64,000 nt of DNA, from contig NZ_LBHV01000001.1 in assembly GCF_001005825.1 (NCBI RefSeq), positions 186,001-250,000 of the forward strand. The letters run 5' to 3'. Of this stretch, positions 35,867 to 44,543 are shown piece by piece. Every line of letters begins with the position of its first letter. The first letter of the stretch is position 1. The notes beneath the pieces are model-generated. The model was not told where the DNA came from, made no database searches, and was given only the letters and a program-made list of their open reading frames with translations. The position numbers were made by a program, and so were the translations under genes. The DNA comes from Rhizobium sp. LC145. GTDB lineage: Bacteria; Pseudomonadota; Alphaproteobacteria; Rhizobiales; Rhizobiaceae.

Positions 35867-36400
35867 TCAAAATATATGGGCCCTCAACCTAAGCTCCGGA
35901 ACGCCAAGCGCCCGCAGAGCCTCGAGCAGCCTGGCGGCGACTTCTTCGTTTCCTTCCTGCACGGCAAGTTCGTAGGCCGCCATGCAGCGCCATGCCAGTT
36001 CGCGCGGAACCGACGGCGCTACCGGCAAGGGGCATAATACGCCGGCGTAATGAGCGGGCTCCCCCATCTGGTTGCGAAAGCAACGCCCGAAGGCCAGGAC
36101 GTTCATCACCGAACCGTCGCGATGCACCGTCCGAAACTCCTCGCGATAAGGTTCGCCGGTTATCACCGCCTCGCGAATCGCATGCGCCACCCGCTTGCGA
36201 TCATCCTCGTGCATTCGATCCATGAACATCCCGAGCGGCAGGCCATGCGCGGCTTCCCGCTCGTCCAGGTCGAAGTAGCGGGCGACCGCGCTATCGCAAT
36301 AGACCGCATCGATGGACAGATCCCAGGTAAAGATACCGGGCTCTTCATAGGCGTGCCCGTTCACAGGACCGTCTCGGTCGTTTCCGGCTTCAGATGCCAT
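35867..36400 (-). CDS. Stand-alone PAS-domain protein
   Basis: The 177-residue protein has one PAS/PAC fold: GIFTWDLSIDAVYCDSAVARYFDLDE, then MFMDRMHEDDRKRVAHAIREAVITGEPYREEFRTVHRDGSVMNVLAFGRC. The PAC-like strand is complete. There is no histidine kinase, GGDEF or DNA-binding domain. The C-terminal 45 residues are helical (RCMAAYELAVQEGNEEVAARLLEAL) and may mediate partner binding. It is probably a cytoplasmic sensor acting through another protein. ATG 36400 is placed by GGAG six bases upstream; a TTG eight codons earlier is less likely. Confidence 0.8.
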   Translation of the reverse strand: MASEAGNDRDGPVNGHAYEEPGIFTWDLSIDAVYCDSAVARYFDLDEREAAHGLPLGMFMDRMHEDDRKRVAHAIREAVITGEPYREEFRTVHRDGSVMNVLAFGRCFRNQMGEPAHYAGVLCPLPVAPSVPRELAWRCMAAYELAVQEGNEEVAARLLEALRALGVPELRLRAHIF

Positions 36401-36716
36401 CCTCTTCTCCGACTCGGGCTTCAACGGGCGGAAGTCTAAGTCAGTAGATTACAGTCTCAAGTGGTGCTCAATCAGCAAATAGAAGGGTGGAGATACGGAA
36501 GATGACGTAGGTTCCGCCCCCCTCGTCTGCGCTTCTCCATCGCAACGAAGGCTACGCACCGGGTCGCCGCATTACCGATTATTCACTAGGTTCCCGCCGT
36601 TCCTCATGGCATTGAAAACCGCATGCAGCCGCCGGTAGAAGATCGAATCCTATGCCTTCCCTTGGCTTCGGTGCGCCTGCGCTTATTTAGATCGGGTCTC
36701 AACGAGGGTCATAGAC
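36401..36716. other. Intergenic region between the PAS gene and the MacA-like gene
   Basis: A 316-base divergent gap. It must hold promoters for both flanking genes. I see no ORF above about 12 codons with a ribosome site, no strong hairpin and no recognisable operator. Confidence 0.5.
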
Positions 36717-38012
36717 GTGAACGTGCAGAAGAATATCGATGCGGCCGGCAAAGCGGACAAGAGCGCGGACCTTGCCGCGGTTCTTGCGGCTTCTGGCAAT
36801 CGCCGCTCGCGTTCGCGTCTCGGTCTCTGGCTCATTCTTCTGGCGCTCGTCGCGGGCGGCGGCGCGGCGGCCTATTTCTTCTTCGGCGGCAGCGGGCCGC
36901 GCTATGACTACACCACCCAGCCGGTGAACCGCGGCGACCTCTCCGTCATCGTGACGGCTACCGGATCGGTGCAGCCGACGGACCAGATCGATATTTCCAG
37001 CGAACTTTCCGGCACCGTGCGCAAGGTCAACGTCAGCTATAACAGCGACGTAAAGGCTGGCGACGTGCTGGCCGAGCTCGACACCAACAAGCAGGAGGCC
37101 GACGTCCAGAGCGCGCGGGCCCAGCTCGCCTCCGCAAAGGCGAACGTGCTGAAGGCCGAAGCCGAGGCCGCATCGGCAAAGACCACGTTCGACCGCCTTT
37201 CGGGCCTCGTCAGCAACCGGGTTTCCACCCAGCAGGAATTGGATGCCGCGCGTTTCGCTCATGACGCGGCGCTCGCGACGAAGGCGGTCAACGAGGCGTC
37301 GGTTCTCTCCGCCGAAGCGAACCTTCGCCTTGCGGAAGTGAACCTCTCCAAGCTCAAGATCATCTCGCCGATTGATGGAATCGTGTTGACCCGCGATGTC
37401 GAACCCGGCCAGACGGTCGCCTCCTCCCTCAACGCGCCCGTGCTTTTCACCATCGCGGGCGATCTGCGCCAGATGGAACTGCAGGTGGCGGTCGACGAGG
37501 CCGATGTCGGCCAGGTGCGGGAGGGCCAGAAGGCGACGTTTTCGGTCGATGCCTATCCCGAGCGCAGTTTCCCCGCCTCCATAGAGGCCGTGCGCTTCGC
37601 TTCGGAGACCGTTTCCAACGTGGTCACCTACAAGGGGATACTCACCGTCGACAATGCCGATCTCCTGCTGCGACCTGGAATGACGGCGACCGCCGATATC
37701 GTGGTCGAGGAGGTTTCGGACGCCTTGCTCATTCCGAATGCGGCGCTGCGCTTTTCCCCGCCCGCGGCGAACGCCCGCGGTCGCGGCAATTTCCTGACGC
37801 GGCTGTTTTCGCCGCCGCGCCGCGGCAGCCGGGGAGCCGGTGCGGAGGGAACAGCGGGCAACGGCCGCGCCGTATGGGTGCTGCGCAACGGCGCGCCGCA
37901 GCACGTGGCGGTCGAGGCCGGCGCGACGGACGGACAGTTCACGGTTTTGCGCTCGGGCGAATTGAAGGAGGGCGATCTCCTGATAACCGATGCGGCCATC
38001 CGCGCGAGCTAA
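36717..38012 (+). CDS. Periplasmic adaptor (membrane fusion) protein of a MacAB-like exporter
   Basis: The 431-residue protein is anchored by one N-terminal helix (LGLWLILLALVAGGGAAAYFF). The MFP core has lipoyl half-motifs (GTVRKVNVSYNSDVKAGDVLAELD and LKIISPIDGIVLTRDVEPGQTV), an alpha-helical hairpin (SARAQLASAKANVLKAEAEAASAKTTFDRL) and a beta-barrel domain. An unusual Gly/Arg/Ser-rich insert (about 350-384, NARGRGNFLTRLFSPPRRGS) precedes the last barrel strand. GTG start after GAGGG. It is followed ten bases later by the ATPase. No TolC-like gene is in the window. Confidence 0.9.
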   Translation: MNVQKNIDAAGKADKSADLAAVLAASGNRRSRSRLGLWLILLALVAGGGAAAYFFFGGSGPRYDYTTQPVNRGDLSVIVTATGSVQPTDQIDISSELSGTVRKVNVSYNSDVKAGDVLAELDTNKQEADVQSARAQLASAKANVLKAEAEAASAKTTFDRLSGLVSNRVSTQQELDAARFAHDAALATKAVNEASVLSAEANLRLAEVNLSKLKIISPIDGIVLTRDVEPGQTVASSLNAPVLFTIAGDLRQMELQVAVDEADVGQVREGQKATFSVDAYPERSFPASIEAVRFASETVSNVVTYKGILTVDNADLLLRPGMTATADIVVEEVSDALLIPNAALRFSPPAANARGRGNFLTRLFSPPRRGSRGAGAEGTAGNGRAVWVLRNGAPQHVAVEAGATDGQFTVLRSGELKEGDLLITDAAIRAS

Positions 38013-38022
38013 AGGAAAGGCG

Positions 38023-38739
38023 ATGACCGAAGCTCCCCTCATCGAATTCAGGCAGGTCTCGAAATTCTACGGCCATGGCGAGGCGACCATCCGCGCGCTC
38101 GACCGGATCGACCTGTCGATCGCCCGCGGGGAGTTCGTCGCCATCATGGGACCGTCGGGCTCGGGAAAGTCGACGGCGATGAACATCATCGGCGGGCTCG
38201 ATATCCCCTCCTCCGGCGAATATCTCTTCCAGGGCATCCCGACGACCAGTTTCGACCGGTCGCAGCTGACGCTGCTTCGCCGGCACATGCTGGGCTTCGT
38301 CTTCCAGGGCTTCAACCTGCTCGCGCGCACCTCGGCCGTCGAAAACGTCGAATTGCCGCTCGTCTATCGCGGCATGGATGCGCGCGAACGGCGCGAGCGG
38401 GCGCTTGTCGCGCTTGCCCAGGTGGGCTTAAGAGGCCGTGAGGGCCACACGACGCAGGAACTTTCCGGCGGCCAGCAGCAGCGCGTCGCGATCGCCCGCG
38501 CCATCGTCACCGATCCGGCAGTCCTGCTGGCCGACGAGCCCACCGGCAATCTCGATACCAAAACCAGCACCGAGATCATGGAGCTCATCACCAGCCTCAA
38601 CCGCGATCGCGGCATCACCGTCATCATGGTCACCCATGAGGAGGACATCGCCGCCTATGGCAAGCGGCTGCTGCGCTTCGTCGACGGGCATCTCTCGTCC
38701 GACCAGTTGCAGGCGAAGGAGGCCGACCATGTTCTTTGA
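38023..38739 (+). CDS. ABC transporter ATP-binding protein (MacB/LolD type)
   Basis: The 238-residue ATPase has Walker A GPSGSGKS at 43-50, the Q-loop [10 protein letters not shown], signature LSGGQQQR at 147-154, Walker [13 protein letters not shown] and the switch His in MVTHEEDIA. These match the MacB/LolD/FtsE class, which works with FtsX-like permeases. ATG 38023 follows AAAGG. Its stop overlaps the permease start by 11 bases, so ATPase and permease are separate proteins here rather than fused as in E. coli MacB. Confidence 0.92.
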   Translation: MTEAPLIEFRQVSKFYGHGEATIRALDRIDLSIARGEFVAIMGPSGSGKSTAMNIIGGLDIPSSGEYLFQGIPTTSFDRSQLTLLRRHMLGFVFQGFNLLARTSAVENVELPLVYRGMDARERRERALVALAQVGLRGREGHTTQELSGGQQQRVAIARAIVTDPAVLLADEPTGNLDTKTSTEIMELITSLNRDRGITVIMVTHEEDIAAYGKRLLRFVDGHLSSDQLQAKEADHVL

Positions 38740-39931
38740 GACGGCCAAGCTCGCCTGGCGTGCGATCAGCCGCAACATGCTGCGCTCCTTCCTGACCGTG
38801 CTCGGCGTCGTGATCGGCGTGGCCGCGGTCATTGCCATGGTGACCGTCGGCAACGGCACGACGGCCAAGGTGCAGCAGGAGCTTTCGCGCCTTGGCACGA
38901 ACACGCTCTTCGTCCGTCCCGGCCAATGGGGACCGGGGCGCGCGAGCACGGAAGCCAAGCGTTTCACCGACAAGGACATAGTGGCGATCCGCAACCAGGT
39001 GAACGGATTGCGGGCCGTCGCGCCCGTCAATCGCGGAACGGCAACGGCGATCGCCGGCGGACGCAATCATTCCACGAGCGTGATCGGCACCAATAACGAT
39101 TATCTGATTGCCCAGGACTGGGAGATCGGGCTCGGCCGCAATTTCCTCGCCGCAGAGGAGCGCGGTCAGGCCGCCTGCGTCATAGGCGAAACCGTACGGC
39201 GGGAGCTTTTCGGCACCGCCAACCCCGTCGGCCAGAACATCCGCGTCAGCAATATCGCCTGCCCGGTCATCGGCGTGCTCGCCGTCAAGGGCCAGTCCGG
39301 CATGGGCGACGACCAGGACGACACGATCATCATGCCGCTCAAGCTGCATCAGCGGCGGATCGGTGGCACGACGACGATTTCCAGCATCATCCTCTCCGCG
39401 CAGGACGGCGTCTCCACCGCCAAGGTCCAGTCGGATGTCGAGAGCCTGCTGCGGGAGCGGCGGCGCATCGCCATCGGCCGCGAGGACGATTTCTCGGTCA
39501 ACGACATGACCCAGATGGCCGCTGCGATGACGGGTACCACGGTCCTGCTCACCGGTCTTCTCGGCGCTGTCGCGGCCGTCAGCCTGCTCGTCGGCGGCAT
39601 CGGCATCATGAACATCATGCTGGTTTCGGTGACCGAACGAACCCGCGAGATCGGCATAAGACTGGCGATCGGCGCGCTGGAAAACCAGGTGCTGACCCAA
39701 TTCCTCGTGGAGGCGGTCATGCTGTCGATCTTCGGCGGCGTGACCGGAATCATTGCCGGGCTGGCGCTCGCCTACGGCGTCGTCAGCTTCCTCGGCGTGC
39801 CTTTCGTGGCGAGCCCCACGATCATCCTGCTCGCCTTCGCCTTTTCCGCGGCGATCGGCATGATCTTCGGCTATTTCCCGGCACGCCGGGCGGCGCAGCT
39901 CAACCCGATCGAGGCGTTGCGTCACGAGTGA
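38729..39931 (+). CDS. ABC transporter permease (MacB/FtsX type)
   Basis: The 400-residue permease has the MacB topology: one N-terminal helix (NMLRSFLTVLGVVIGVAAVIAM), a large periplasmic domain of about 230 residues, and three C-terminal helices in the FtsX domain with the motif VGGIGIMNIMLVSVTERTREIGIR. Start ATG 38729 is eight bases after AAGGAGG. With the adaptor and ATPase it forms a complete MacAB-like tripartite pump lacking only the outer-membrane duct. The longer open frame upstream is the shadow of the ATPase gene. Confidence 0.92.
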   Translation: MFFETAKLAWRAISRNMLRSFLTVLGVVIGVAAVIAMVTVGNGTTAKVQQELSRLGTNTLFVRPGQWGPGRASTEAKRFTDKDIVAIRNQVNGLRAVAPVNRGTATAIAGGRNHSTSVIGTNNDYLIAQDWEIGLGRNFLAAEERGQAACVIGETVRRELFGTANPVGQNIRVSNIACPVIGVLAVKGQSGMGDDQDDTIIMPLKLHQRRIGGTTTISSIILSAQDGVSTAKVQSDVESLLRERRRIAIGREDDFSVNDMTQMAAAMTGTTVLLTGLLGAVAAVSLLVGGIGIMNIMLVSVTERTREIGIRLAIGALENQVLTQFLVEAVMLSIFGGVTGIIAGLALAYGVVSFLGVPFVASPTIILLAFAFSAAIGMIFGYFPARRAAQLNPIEALRHE

Positions 39932-39953
39932 TTGAATCAAAAGACGGCAGCTG

Positions 39954-40060
39954 TCCGTCATGCTCGTCCTCGGGTTTAAACCCGAGGACGCCAGAGCATC
40001 CGTCCACGTTGCTTTTGTTGAGATGGCTTAGATCCTCGGCACAAGGCCGAGGACGACGGA
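39954..40060. repeat. Two-hairpin palindromic element, copy 1 (107 bp)
   Basis: Bounded by TCCGTC at the left and GACGGA at the right. The left half holds a perfect 26-base palindrome at 39965-39990 (CGTCCTCGGG-TTTAAA-CCCGAGGACG), with an outer ATGCTC/GAGCAT arm extending the stem. The right half (40029-40060) is an inverted 32-base hairpin of the type flanking the GIY-YIG gene. It lies between convergent stops of the MacB-like permease and sufA, where it may also terminate transcription. Same architecture as copy 2, in the opposite orientation. Confidence 0.85.
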
Positions 40061-40071
40061 AGTACCGGCGG

Positions 40072-40461
40072 TTAAACGCGTGCTTCCGCTTCGCGCTGCT
40101 TTGCAAGCGCGGCAAGATCGGCCGGCTTGAGTTCGACGGACTCGCCGCAGCCGCATGCCGAGGTCTGATTCGGATTGGTAAAGGTGAAGCCCGACCGCAT
40201 CTTGGTGACTTCGAAATCCATCTGCGTGCCGAGAAGGTAGAGCACGGCGGATGGCTCGATCCAGACCTTCGCGCCGTCGCGCTCGATCAGGTCGTCCTTG
40301 GCATTCGGCTCGGTGACGAGGTCGATGGTATATTCCATGCCGGCGCAGCCGCCCTTCTTGATCCCGACGCGGATGCCCTTGGCGTCCGATCCGGAATTCT
40401 GAACGATCTGCTTGACGCGCGTCGCGGCAGTATCGGTCATCGTCATCACTGCAAAGCCCAT
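40072..40461 (-). CDS. sufA: Fe-S cluster carrier SufA (HesB/IscA family)
   Basis: A-type carrier that receives Fe-S clusters from SufBCD and hands them to apo-proteins. The 129-residue product has the three ligand cysteines: Cys39 in KKGGCAGMEY and Cys103/Cys105 in SACGCGES. AAGGAG nine bases upstream supports 40461; a shorter start at MTMTDTAATR is possible. It is the last gene of the suf run, 132 bases after sufT, with a palindromic repeat between. Confidence 0.93.
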   Translation of the reverse strand: MGFAVMTMTDTAATRVKQIVQNSGSDAKGIRVGIKKGGCAGMEYTIDLVTEPNAKDDLIERDGAKVWIEPSAVLYLLGTQMDFEVTKMRSGFTFTNPNQTSACGCGESVELKPADLAALAKQREAEARV

Positions 40462-40551
40462 GGGCCCATTCTCCTTCCACAGCCGGGTTCAAGGTCCGGT
40501 GTTTCCGATTCAATTTAATGCCGGCGCCTTAACCGATCAATATCAGCTTCC

Positions 40552-40594
40552 GCATGATCTTGTCCGAAAAGTCTGCAACTTTTCGGGATCATGC
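40552..40594. repeat. Palindromic repeat of a second, RIME-like family
   Basis: GCATGATC at 40552 and GATCATGC ending at 40594 form the outer 8-bp stem. CCGAAAAGT and ACTTTTCGG form an inner 9-bp stem around CTGCA, with a TTGT bulge. I recall very similar palindromes scattered through Rhizobiales genomes. Its last base is the first base of the sufT stop codon on the plus strand. Confidence 0.8.
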
Positions 40595-40974
40595 TAGTAC
40601 CAACCGAGGGCGACCTGGGCTTCTTCCGACATGCGCTCGGGCGTCCACGGCGGATCGAAGGTCATTTCCACCTCGACGCCGGACACGCCTTCGACGGCGC
40701 CCACCGCATTCTCGACCCAACCCGGCATCTCGCCGGCGACCGGGCAGCCGGGAGCCGTCAGCGTCATGACGATCTTGACCATGCGGTCGTCTTCGATATC
40801 GATCTTGTAGATGAGGCCGAGTTCGAAGATGTCCGCCGGAATTTCCGGGTCGTAGACGGTCTTCAGCGCCGCGATGATGTCGTCGCTGAGACGCGCCACT
40901 TCATCGGCAGGAATGGCGGATTGGATAATTCCCTCGCGGGCATCCCACTTCAGTTCGGTGTCATCGACTGCCAT
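40594..40974 (-). CDS. sufT: SUF-associated DUF59/MIP18-family protein SufT
   Basis: The 126-residue product has a DUF59 fold: LSDDIIAALKTVYDPEIPADIFELGLIYKIDI, the conserved PGCPVAGEMPGWVENAV loop with its Cys, and FDPPWTPERMSEEAQVALGW. Members of this family help maturation of Fe-S proteins and sit in many suf operons (sometimes called sufX in rhizobia). The frame extends 48 codons into sufS; ATG 40974, 11 bases after the sufS stop, is the proper start. Confidence 0.9.
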   Translation of the reverse strand: MAVDDTELKWDAREGIIQSAIPADEVARLSDDIIAALKTVYDPEIPADIFELGLIYKIDIEDDRMVKIVMTLTAPGCPVAGEMPGWVENAVGAVEGVSGVEVEMTFDPPWTPERMSEEAQVALGWY

Positions 40975-40985
40975 GGCAAAATTCC

Positions 40986-42224
40986 TCAGGCAAAGAAGTT
41001 TCGCGCATAGTCGAGCGCGTCGGCCAGCGCATCCACTTCGGCGCGGGTATTGTACATGCCGAAGGATGCCCGGCATGTGGAGGTGACGCCGAAGCGTTTC
41101 AAGAGCGGCTGGGCACAATGGGTTCCGGCGCGGACCGCGATACCCTTGCGATCGATCACCATCGAGACGTCATGCGCATGGATGCCGGCGAGTTCGAAGG
41201 CGAAGATGCCGCCCTTGTCCGGCGCGTTTCCGAATATCCGCACCGAGTTGATGGCCCGCAGCCGCTCGGTCGCATAGGCGGTCAGATCGGCCTCGTGACG
41301 GGCGATCGCAGCCCGTCCGACTTTCTCCATATAATCCAGCGCATAGCCGAGCCCGATCGCCTGCACGATCGGCGGCGTGCCGGCCTCGAAACGATGCGGC
41401 GGATCGTTGTAGGTGACGTTGTCCTCGCTCACCTCGATGATCATCTCGCCGCCGCCCTGGAACGGCCGCATCTCCTTCAACCGGTCCATCTTGCCGTAGA
41501 GCACGCCGATGCCGGACGGCCCGTAGAGCTTGTGGCCGGTCATCACGTACCAGTCGCAGTCGATATCACGGACATCGACCGGCATGTGGACCGCGCCCTG
41601 GCTGCCATCGACCAATACCGGGATGCCGCGCTCATGAGCGATGCGGCAGACTTCCTTGACCGGCACGATCGTGCCGAGCGCGTTGGACATGTGGGTGATG
41701 GCGACGAGCTTGGTCTTTTCCGTGAGGCTCTTTTCGAAATCCTCGATGTGGAACGCACCGTCCTCGTCGACCGGTACCCAAACGAGTTTGGCGCCTTGCC
41801 GCTCGCGGATGAAATGCCAGGGCACGATATTGGAGTGATGTTCCATGATCGTCACGACGATTTCGTCGCCCTCGCCGATATTCGGCATTCCCCAGCCATG
41901 GGCGACCGTGTTGATCGCCTCGGTGGAGGATTTCGTGAAGACGATTTCGTCCACGGAGCTCGCGTTCAGGAAGCGGCGCACCTTCTCGCGCGCGCCTTCA
42001 TAGGCCTCGGTCGCGGCATTCGAAAGGAAATGCAGGCCACGATGCACGTTGGCATATTCATTCGAATAGGCGTTGGCGATCGCGTCGATGACGACCTGCG
42101 GCTTTTGGGCCGAGGCACCGTTATCAAGGTAGACCAGCGGCTTGCCATAAACCTCGCGCGACAGGATCGGAAAATCCCGCCGGATCGCTTCGACGTCATA
42201 GGTGGCCGGCGTAATCTGGTCCAT
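40986..42224 (-). CDS. sufS: Cysteine desulfurase SufS (group II)
   Basis: PLP enzyme that removes sulfur from cysteine and passes it to the SUF scaffold. The 412-residue protein has the PLP lysine Lys232 in MTGHKLYGPSG and the catalytic Cys370 in VRAGTHCAQPLL, with the short group II active-site loop. ATG 42224 follows AAAGGG. It is the second cysteine desulfurase of the operon (see 46604). No SufE or SufU partner is visible here, so the sulfur acceptor must be encoded elsewhere. A palindromic repeat fills the gap to sufD. Confidence 0.95.
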   Translation of the reverse strand: MDQITPATYDVEAIRRDFPILSREVYGKPLVYLDNGASAQKPQVVIDAIANAYSNEYANVHRGLHFLSNAATEAYEGAREKVRRFLNASSVDEIVFTKSSTEAINTVAHGWGMPNIGEGDEIVVTIMEHHSNIVPWHFIRERQGAKLVWVPVDEDGAFHIEDFEKSLTEKTKLVAITHMSNALGTIVPVKEVCRIAHERGIPVLVDGSQGAVHMPVDVRDIDCDWYVMTGHKLYGPSGIGVLYGKMDRLKEMRPFQGGGEMIIEVSEDNVTYNDPPHRFEAGTPPIVQAIGLGYALDYMEKVGRAAIARHEADLTAYATERLRAINSVRIFGNAPDKGGIFAFELAGIHAHDVSMVIDRKGIAVRAGTHCAQPLLKRFGVTSTCRASFGMYNTRAEVDALADALDYARNFFA

Positions 42225-42286
42225 TGCAGACCCTTTCGGTTGTCGCTCTCGAACAGTGGTTTGACAGAGGTGCCGCTCCACCGCTT

Positions 42287-42394
42287 TCCGTCATCCTCGG
42301 CCTTGTGCCGAGGATCTACTCAGGTTGCCACCTGATCGACGGCAGTAGATGCTCGGGACATCCTCGGGTTAAACCCGAGGACGAGCATTGCGGA
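42287..42394. repeat. Two-hairpin palindromic element, copy 2 (108 bp)
   Basis: Left hairpin 42287-42318 starts TCCGTCATCCTCGG and differs from the GIY-YIG terminal repeat by a compensatory pair (GGG..CCC becomes GGC..GCC). The right hairpin contains TCCTCGGGTT-A-AACCCGAGGA at 42361-42381 and ends TGCGGA. Reverse-complemented, it aligns with copy 1 over both hairpins, the central spacer being divergent. It lies between sufD and sufS, so it would be transcribed within the operon mRNA. Confidence 0.85.
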
Positions 42395-42422
42395 GGAGAT
42401 GTTGTCCCCTCCGTCAGCCGCC

Positions 42423-43697
42423 TCAGACATGCCTTTCAAGCCAATGCGAGATGACGCCTTCGAGCGCCTCGACCAGCTTTTCTTCCTCGAGTTCCTCGAT
42501 GATTTCGGCAACGAAAGCGTTGACGAGCATGGCGCGCGCCTTCGCTTCCGGAACCCCGCGCGCCATCATGTAGTAGAGATGGTTGCGGTCGATGTCGGTG
42601 ACGGTCGCGCCATGGCCGCAGATCACATCGTCGGCGAAGATCTCGAGTTCCGGTTTGGCGGAAAACTCGCCTTCGTCGGACAACAGCAACGTGTTGCAAG
42701 CCATCTTGGCGTCGGTCTTCTGGGCATCGGGAGCGACCCGGATCATGCCCTGGAACGCCCCACGGGCGCGATCGAAGACGACGTTGCGGAAGGTTTCCGT
42801 CGACGTCGTGTGCGGCACGTTGTGGCCGAGAACCAGCGTCACGTCCGTATGGGTTTCAGCGCCCAGCAGGTTGACGCCGCGCAGCGTCAGGTCGGCACCC
42901 TCGCCTTCGACATCGATGCGCAGTTCCTGCCGCACCAGCTTGCCGCCGACATTGACGACGAAGAGCCGCAGCTTGGCCTCAGAGCCGAGCTTGACGCGCA
43001 CCTGGCCGAGATGAGTATCGGAAGCACCCTGCTCCTGCAGGATAATCCAGGTGATCTCGGCACCGTCTTCAAGCGTAAGTTCGCTCACGGAAGAGACGAA
43101 TGCACCCTCTTCCTCCACCGAGCGGTGCCGCTCGATCACGGTCGCCTTCGAGCCGGCGCCGAAAATTGCGGGAAAGCGGGTGTGGATCTGGCCCGCGCCA
43201 TGCAGCACCTGCAGTTCCAACGGCTCTTCAAGTTCCGTTCCGGCCGGGATAGCAATGGCGAAACCGTCGCGCACGAAGCTGCCATTGATCCGGCCGATCG
43301 CGTCGTCCTTGTCGAGCGCCGTCAGTCCGGCAGCAGCGGTGCCTTCGGCGAGCGCATCCTTGAAGGTCGTGACTTCGATGCCATCGACGGCGGCCTTGGC
43401 GTCCGCGTCGCCCTGGCGCACGGAAAGCACCTTCGATCCCTCCACGAGGGCGGCAATCTTTTCGATTACCGGCGCCTGCTCGCCTGCCGGGATTGCCCGC
43501 AACAGCGTCTTCAGATCCGTGTAGTGCCAGGATTCGATACGGCGGGTCGGCAGACCGGCCTTTCTCAAATCGTCCAGCAGCCGGTCGCGCGCGCCGATCA
43601 CGGCGCCATTGCCGGGCAATTCGCCGACCTGTGCGGTATAGGCTTCCACGAGCGCCGTTTCGGCGGCCGTCAGCCGGTTTGTCGTCTGAATGTTCAT
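42423..43697 (-). CDS. sufD: Fe-S cluster assembly protein SufD
   Basis: The 424-residue SufB-like beta-helix protein is part of the SufBC2D scaffold. Family features are SWHYTDLKTLLRAIP, ERHRSVEEEGAFVSSVSELTL and the conserved C-terminal HGATVTDIDRNHLYYMMARGVPEAKARAMLVNAF, including the catalytically important His. It starts 19 bases after the sufC stop. Length is normal. Confidence 0.95.
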   Translation of the reverse strand: MNIQTTNRLTAAETALVEAYTAQVGELPGNGAVIGARDRLLDDLRKAGLPTRRIESWHYTDLKTLLRAIPAGEQAPVIEKIAALVEGSKVLSVRQGDADAKAAVDGIEVTTFKDALAEGTAAAGLTALDKDDAIGRINGSFVRDGFAIAIPAGTELEEPLELQVLHGAGQIHTRFPAIFGAGSKATVIERHRSVEEEGAFVSSVSELTLEDGAEITWIILQEQGASDTHLGQVRVKLGSEAKLRLFVVNVGGKLVRQELRIDVEGEGADLTLRGVNLLGAETHTDVTLVLGHNVPHTTSTETFRNVVFDRARGAFQGMIRVAPDAQKTDAKMACNTLLLSDEGEFSAKPELEIFADDVICGHGATVTDIDRNHLYYMMARGVPEAKARAMLVNAFVAEIIEELEEEKLVEALEGVISHWLERHV

Positions 43698-43716
43698 GGA
43701 CGGCTCCCTTCCGCGA

Positions 43717-44472
43717 TCAGGCGGCTTCCCCGATGATATCGGAGTAACCCTTGGCTTCGAGTTCGAGCGCGAGTTCCTTGTCGCCCGAACGGATCACCTG
43801 GCCCTTGTAGAGCACGTGGACGGTATCCGGCACGATGTAGTCGAGCAGGCGCTGGTAATGGGTGATGACGATGACGGCGCGATCCGGCGATTTCAGCGCG
43901 TTCACACCGTCGGCGACGACCTTGAGTGCGTCGATGTCGAGGCCGGAATCGGTCTCATCCAGGATGCAGAGCTGCGGCTCGAGCAGAGCCATCTGCAGTA
44001 TTTCGGCGCGCTTCTTTTCACCGCCGGAGAAACCGACGTTCAGAGGGCGCTTCAACATGTCCATGTCGATCTTCAGTTCGCCGGCAGCTTCCTTGACGCG
44101 GCGGATGAAGTCAGGGGTCGTCAGTTCCGGCTCGCCGCGCGCCTTGCGCTGCTCGTTCATCGCGACCTTGAGGAACTGCATGGTCGCCACGCCGGGAATT
44201 TCGACCGGATACTGGAAGGCCAGGAAGATGCCCTTAGAGGCGCGTTCGGCCGGGTCGAGATCCAGGATGCTTTCGCCGTTATAGAGGATGTCACCCTCGG
44301 TGACTTCATAATCCTCGCGGCCGGAGAGAATGTAGGACAGCGTCGATTTGCCGGAGCCGTTCGGACCCATGATGGCGGCGATCTCGCCGGCCTTCACGGT
44401 CAGGTTCAGGCCGCGGATGATCTCGGTGCCGTCTTCGGCGATGCGGGCGTGCAGGTTCTTGATCTCAAGCAT
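43717..44472 (-). CDS. sufC: Fe-S cluster assembly ATPase SufC
   Basis: ABC-type ATPase of the SufBC2D scaffold, cytoplasmic and not a transporter. The 251-residue protein has Walker A GPNGSGKS at 36-43, the SufC-specific signature FSGGEKKRAEILQM, Walker B LCILDETDSGLDIDAL and the switch His in VITHYQRLL. Upstream on the transcript lies the GIY-YIG element rather than sufB directly, so the sufB-sufC gap is widened to about 510 bases. Confidence 0.96.
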   Translation of the reverse strand: MLEIKNLHARIAEDGTEIIRGLNLTVKAGEIAAIMGPNGSGKSTLSYILSGREDYEVTEGDILYNGESILDLDPAERASKGIFLAFQYPVEIPGVATMQFLKVAMNEQRKARGEPELTTPDFIRRVKEAAGELKIDMDMLKRPLNVGFSGGEKKRAEILQMALLEPQLCILDETDSGLDIDALKVVADGVNALKSPDRAVIVITHYQRLLDYIVPDTVHVLYKGQVIRSGDKELALELEAKGYSDIIGEAA

Positions 44473-44543
44473 TTTATCTTCCTATTCATAGAGCGGTTCA
44501 AGGGCCGCCCGATAGACCTTAGGACAACGTGGTCCGTTCGATT

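Noticed and set aside
40028..40513. A 161-codon minus-strand frame overlapping sufA
   Set aside because: Out of frame with sufA, which has all three ligand cysteines and a proper ribosome site. The frame runs through the palindromic repeat.
42287..42394. Reading the palindromes as a CRISPR array or simple terminators
   Set aside because: Only isolated inverted hairpins with unequal spacing, no direct repeats or spacers, and no T tracts after the stems; the copies share outer ends beyond the hairpin.
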